A program made the position numbers and the translations under genes. From Bdellovibrionales bacterium (GTDB taxonomy: Bacteria > Bdellovibrionota > Bdellovibrionia > Bdellovibrionales > UBA1609), in assembly GCA_027451425.1 (NCBI GenBank), contig DAIDJH010000042.1, positions 1-9,579 on the forward strand: a DNA stretch of 9,579 nucleotides, read 5' to 3'. Of this stretch, positions 6,541-9,579 are shown in pieces; positions within the stretch are counted from its first letter, which is position 1; the number at the start of each line of letters is the position of its first letter. The notes below the pieces were generated by a model. That model did no database searches, was not told the origin of the DNA, and saw only the letters and a program-made list of their open reading frames with translations.

Positions 6541-6912
6541 ATGGATATTCGTGTTCTTCAGCCTAGCGACAAAGACCTCATTTTGAATTATGAGATGGGT
6601 CGGCTTGCGCGACTGGAGCCCGATGAAAATGAGCGAAAGTTTAAATCGTGGCACGCCAGTTGGCGAAGCGAGTCGCTTGATTATTATCTCCCGCTCGGGT
6701 GGAGTTTTGGAGCATTTCTCGGCGAAGTATTTACGGGCTATTTTCTCGCGCAGACACAACTTTTTACGCGGACTTTGGCGCAAACGCTATGGGTTGAACA
6801 TATTGCCGGCAATGATGAGGCGGTGATCACCGAACTTGTCGATGTCGCCCGAAAGTTAGGTCGCGAAAAGCATTTTCAACGTGTTTTGTTTATGTCGGAT
6901 GAACGAGCATGA
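6541..6912 (+). CDS. Small GNAT-like protein of unknown function, coupled to glpD
   Basis: I do not recognise a specific family. The 123-residue product begins MDIRVLQPSDKDLI, the kind of strand-plus-helix opening seen in GNAT acetyltransferases. It continues with a middle strand pair WSFGAFLGEVFTGYFLAQTQLF (54-75), a strand LWVEHI (83-88), and a helix-plus-strand ending ELVDVARKLGREKHFQRVLFM. No clear acetyl-CoA loop of the R/QxxGxG/A form is visible; the corresponding region reads IAGNDEAV. It may therefore be a short or degenerate GNAT fold, or something else. The frame is open upstream to 6358 inside the antisense HAD gene, but ATG 6541 gives the natural N-terminus; no ribosome-binding site is clear. 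Its TGA overlaps the glpD start (ATGA, 6909-6912), so translation is probably coupled and a link to glycerol phosphate metabolism is possible. Confidence 0.72.
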   Translation: MDIRVLQPSDKDLILNYEMGRLARLEPDENERKFKSWHASWRSESLDYYLPLGWSFGAFLGEVFTGYFLAQTQLFTRTLAQTLWVEHIAGNDEAVITELVDVARKLGREKHFQRVLFMSDERA

Positions 6913-8600
6913 CCCCCACGCTTTCGGCAAAAATTCGCCCGCAGTACCTGAAGCGCCTACGTGAAGAGACCTTCGATATCGTTATTATCGGTGGCGGCAT
7001 CAATGGCGCGGGAGTTGCGCGCGATGCTGTCAGCCGGGGCATGAAAGTCGCTCTCGTTGATGCTGGGGACTTTGCCGGCGGCACAAGCTCCCGATCAAGT
7101 AAACTCATTCATGGCGGCATTCGCTATCTCGAAAATCTTGAATTTCACTTGGTGTTTGAGGCTTTGCAAGAGCGGCGACGACTTTTTGAAATCGCACCCC
7201 ATCTTGTTCATCCGTTGCGCTTTGTGTTGCCGGTGTATAAGCATTCGCGAGTCGGGATGTTTAAACTCGGCCTTGGCATGATGCTCTACGATCTGCTTGC
7301 CACATTTGAAATGCCGGAACTGCACGAGCGATTAAGTAAATTGAAGTTGCTTCAGCGTGTGCCGGTTTTAAATAGCGACGCGCTTTGTGGCGGGTATGCT
7401 TACTCCGACGCCTATATGGATGATGATCGACTTGTTATTGAGACGCTTCGGTCGGCCGTTGCGGGCTTCGGCGCGCAGTACCCGGGGGCGGTCGCGGTAT
7501 CTTACGTCAGAGCGATTGGCGCAAAATTCACCGATGACCAACTTGACAGTGGCCGGGTTTCGGAGATTGTCGTACGTGACGAAGAAACGGGCGATGAGTT
7601 TGTAATTCGAGCGCGCCACTTCATCAGCACCGTTGGTCCGTGGACGGATATTGTCGCCGCGCAGATGCTCAAAGATTGGCGCCCGATTTTGCGTCCGTCA
7701 AAAGGGGTGCATCTCACGTTTTTGCGAAGTCGTCTGCCCATTCACGACGCGGTCGTGATGATTTCAGATGACGAAAAACGAATTGTATTTGCAATCCCCA
7801 GACATGAAATGGTGATCGTGGGCACGACTGACACTGATTTTTCAGGTGACCCAGCAAGTGTTCACACAACTCGCGAGGAAGTCGACTATCTGCTCCATGT
7901 AGCCAATCGTTATTTTTCAGGCGCAAATTTGACCGAAGCGGACATTGTCGCGAGCTACTCCGGTGTACGGCCACTCGTGCACGATGATGCGGCAACAGAA
8001 GGTAAGACAAGTCGTGAGCACGTGATCATCGAAGATTCACGAAACATAACATTTGTGGCCGGCGGCAAATACACAACTTATCGAAAAGTCGCCGAAGACG
8101 CCGTCAAATCAGCGCTCAATCAATTCCCGCTTGAAGATCGGGTCCGTTTCGGGCGCAACCAAACCCTAAAGCCGCTCAATGAATTGGCAAGCCCGATCGC
8201 GCTTGAGCAGGCGATAGACGCCGCTGACAGGTGGGCGAAAGAATTCGGAATTCATGTTAGCCTTGTTCGCTTTCTGGTGGAGCGACATGGAAAAGAGGCG
8301 CGCGATATTCTTGAAAAATATTTATCGAGAGCACAGGGGGTGCATAAAATCTGGCAACTCGAAGCGCTTCATGCCATTCACGCCACGATGTGTTTTCATT
8401 TGCGTGATTTTTATCTCAGGCGTTCGCCGTTATTTTTGGCACGAGAAGATCACGGATTTTTACTTTTGAACGAAATTGCGCAGCTTTTTCAGAGCGAGCT
8501 CGGTTGGAGCAATCAACAGAGGCTGCAAGAGGCTGAAGCGGTGCGACAACATCTCCAGTATGAAATGGGCTGGCGAGGCGCCCAACCGGCGAATGGTTGA
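6909..8600 (+). CDS. glpD: Aerobic-type glycerol-3-phosphate dehydrogenase (FAD-dependent)
   Basis: GlpD oxidises sn-glycerol 3-phosphate to dihydroxyacetone phosphate at the inner face of the cytoplasmic membrane and passes electrons through FAD to quinone. The 563-residue protein has the FAD-binding GGGINGAG (28-35) after the first beta strand (FDIVII), the family signature GGTSSRSSKLIHGGIRYLE (57-75), the strand-loop GYAYSDAYMDDDRL (161-174), ISTVGPWTD (238-246), VGTTDTDFSGDP (303-314), SGVRPLV (350-356) and the closing FAD motif GGKYTTYRKVAE (384-395). An alpha-helical C-terminal domain follows (about 410-550). Length is slightly above E. coli GlpD (501) and close to many bacterial homologues. 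It starts at ATG 6909, overlapping the preceding stop. Its last 141 nt are antisense to the end of the SCP2-like gene. Identification is firm. Confidence 0.95.
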   Translation: MTPTLSAKIRPQYLKRLREETFDIVIIGGGINGAGVARDAVSRGMKVALVDAGDFAGGTSSRSSKLIHGGIRYLENLEFHLVFEALQERRRLFEIAPHLVHPLRFVLPVYKHSRVGMFKLGLGMMLYDLLATFEMPELHERLSKLKLLQRVPVLNSDALCGGYAYSDAYMDDDRLVIETLRSAVAGFGAQYPGAVAVSYVRAIGAKFTDDQLDSGRVSEIVVRDEETGDEFVIRARHFISTVGPWTDIVAAQMLKDWRPILRPSKGVHLTFLRSRLPIHDAVVMISDDEKRIVFAIPRHEMVIVGTTDTDFSGDPASVHTTREEVDYLLHVANRYFSGANLTEADIVASYSGVRPLVHDDAATEGKTSREHVIIEDSRNITFVAGGKYTTYRKVAEDAVKSALNQFPLEDRVRFGRNQTLKPLNELASPIALEQAIDAADRWAKEFGIHVSLVRFLVERHGKEARDILEKYLSRAQGVHKIWQLEALHAIHATMCFHLRDFYLRRSPLFLAREDHGFLLLNEIAQLFQSELGWSNQQRLQEAEAVRQHLQYEMGWRGAQPANG

Positions 8601-8969
8601 AGCGTAGCCGCGTCGTCTGAGTTCGGCGAGTGAACGAAGCGGTCGAGCGCGAACGTATCCTTGCACGGCAAGGCTGCTAAGCGCCGTCAGCAGGCTCGTT
8701 ACATCGGTAAAACTTTGATTGCTAAACCTTCGAATAGATTCAGAAAAAAGAATGAGCTCAAGATCAGCCTGGGGTTCTGTTGTGCTGGATGTGGGCAGTA
8801 AAACCGCGCGGCCATTCTCCAGAGTGAGCAAGCAAGAAAGGCGATCATCCAGTCTAACGGCGAGTGTATGAGGTGACGGCAGTGCGGCCAAAAATTCCGA
8901 GAATGCCGGACTTTTATCAACCGCCGTGCACATTGTTTGAAAAATGGAGTTTTTATTCATGTCGCTCAT
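8460..8969 (-). CDS. Putative SCP2-like domain protein
   Basis: Function unknown. The 169-residue product (MSDMNKNSIF...) has a strand pattern resembling the sterol-carrier-protein-2 fold: HTLAVRLDDRLSCLLTLENGRAVLLP (34-59), then ADLELILFSESIRRFSN (68-84), then a helix and QGYVRARPLRSLAEL (103-117). In SCP2 domains a beta sheet built like this is followed by a PD-containing strand and a helix and binds lipid tails. The match is a pattern judgement, without a diagnostic motif. Start may be ATG 8969 or ATG 8960, both with poor ribosome-binding sites. The last 46 or so residues lie antisense to the end of glpD, beyond the SCP2-like core, and form a basic and hydrophobic helical tail. It is divergent from mreB. 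Other possibilities are a UbiT/UbiJ-type quinone-synthesis helper or a lineage-specific protein. The 540-nt space after glpD would otherwise be unusually long for this window. Confidence 0.6.
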   Translation of the reverse strand: MSDMNKNSIFQTMCTAVDKSPAFSEFLAALPSPHTLAVRLDDRLSCLLTLENGRAVLLPTSSTTEPQADLELILFSESIRRFSNQSFTDVTSLLTALSSLAVQGYVRARPLRSLAELRRRGYASTIRRLGASPAHFILEMLSHRFSLLQPLLIAPTELALKKLRNFVQK

Positions 8970-8999
8970 GCTTGTGCAGTGTGATGATCTGAAACAAAA

Positions 9000-9111
9000 G
9001 AGTCAACCATGCTGCTGAAAAAGTCCGACTTTCGACGTTGCTTTGTCGTTCGCACTCCTCGCGCCTCGCATCGCGGTCTTTTTCAACGGCCTGGCAATGA
9101 TCGGTTGACTC
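9000..9111. repeat. Intergenic dyad element with nested inverted repeats
   Basis: Outer arms GAGTCAACC (9000-9008) and GGTTGACTC (9103-9111) are a perfect 9-bp inverted repeat. Inside them TGAAAAAGTCCG (9016-9027) and CGGTCTTTTTCA (9074-9085) pair over 11 of 12 bases. The interior (9028-9073) is GC-rich with a small CGAC/GTCG stem at 9033-9048. The inner part, with TGAAAAAGTCC at one end and TTTTTCAACGGCCTG at the other, resembles short palindromic repeats that I recall as dispersed between genes in deltaproteobacteria and related groups; that recollection was not tested here. It holds no open frame of note and could be a MITE-like or REP-like element, or a structured RNA leader. It lies between divergent starts at 8969 and 9141. 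Confidence 0.72.
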
Positions 9112-9134
9112 CATTTTCGCGGTGAAACTAAAAT
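9105..9134 (+). promoter_or_regulatory. Predicted sigma70-type promoter of mreB
   Basis: TTGACT (9105-9110) matches the -35 consensus at five of six bases, and TAAAAT (9129-9134) matches the -10 consensus at five of six, with an 18-base spacer. Transcription would begin near 9140-9142, which coincides with the mreB ATG at 9141, so the mRNA would have little or no leader. The -35 box lies inside the right outer arm of the dyad element. Confidence 0.55.
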
Positions 9135-9137
9135 TAA

Positions 9138-9579
<442 letters not shown>

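Overview
The window reads as a Gram-negative bacterial chromosome of roughly even base composition and very dense coding. It carries a lipoprotein, a haem-bearing outer-membrane-type barrel, a periplasmic c-type cytochrome, a respiratory glycerol-3-phosphate dehydrogenase and mreB. Together with the xseA-xseB-ispA-...-tlyA order this suggests a deltaproteobacterium in the broad sense, most likely Bdellovibrionota-like. That placement is inference from gene content and style; no marker gene was compared.

Positions 1-5743 are one plus-strand train with almost no space between genes. It holds the tail of a probable xseA, xseB (exonuclease VII small subunit), ispA-type prenyl diphosphate synthase, a monohaem N-terminus fused to a probable beta-barrel, a small class I cytochrome c, tlyA (rRNA 2'-O-methyltransferase), a patatin-fold lipoprotein without its catalytic residues, and pepP (aminopeptidase P). 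Several pairs overlap (35, 10 and 17 nt), which suggests co-translation. In many bacteria dxs lies between ispA and tlyA; here the two cytochrome genes occupy that place.

From 5755 the strand pattern alternates. A HAD phosphatase lies on the minus strand, convergent with pepP. A small GNAT-like protein of unknown function is joined to glpD by an ATGA overlap. A probable SCP2-like protein on the minus strand runs 141 nt into the 3' end of glpD. Finally the first 146 codons of mreB run off the right edge.

The only sizeable non-coding stretch (8970-9140) lies between the divergent SCP2-like gene and mreB. It contains a 112-nt dyad element with a 9-bp perfect outer inverted repeat and a 12-bp inner one. 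The right outer arm contains a good -35 box (TTGACT) followed 18 nt later by TAAAAT, predicting an mreB transcript that starts at or next to its ATG.

The points that most deserve a second look are the haem/barrel plus cytochrome c pair at the dxs position, the patatin-fold pseudoenzyme lipoprotein, the dyad element over the mreB promoter, and the long antisense overlap at the end of glpD. No tRNA, rRNA, CRISPR array, insertion sequence or transposase is visible.
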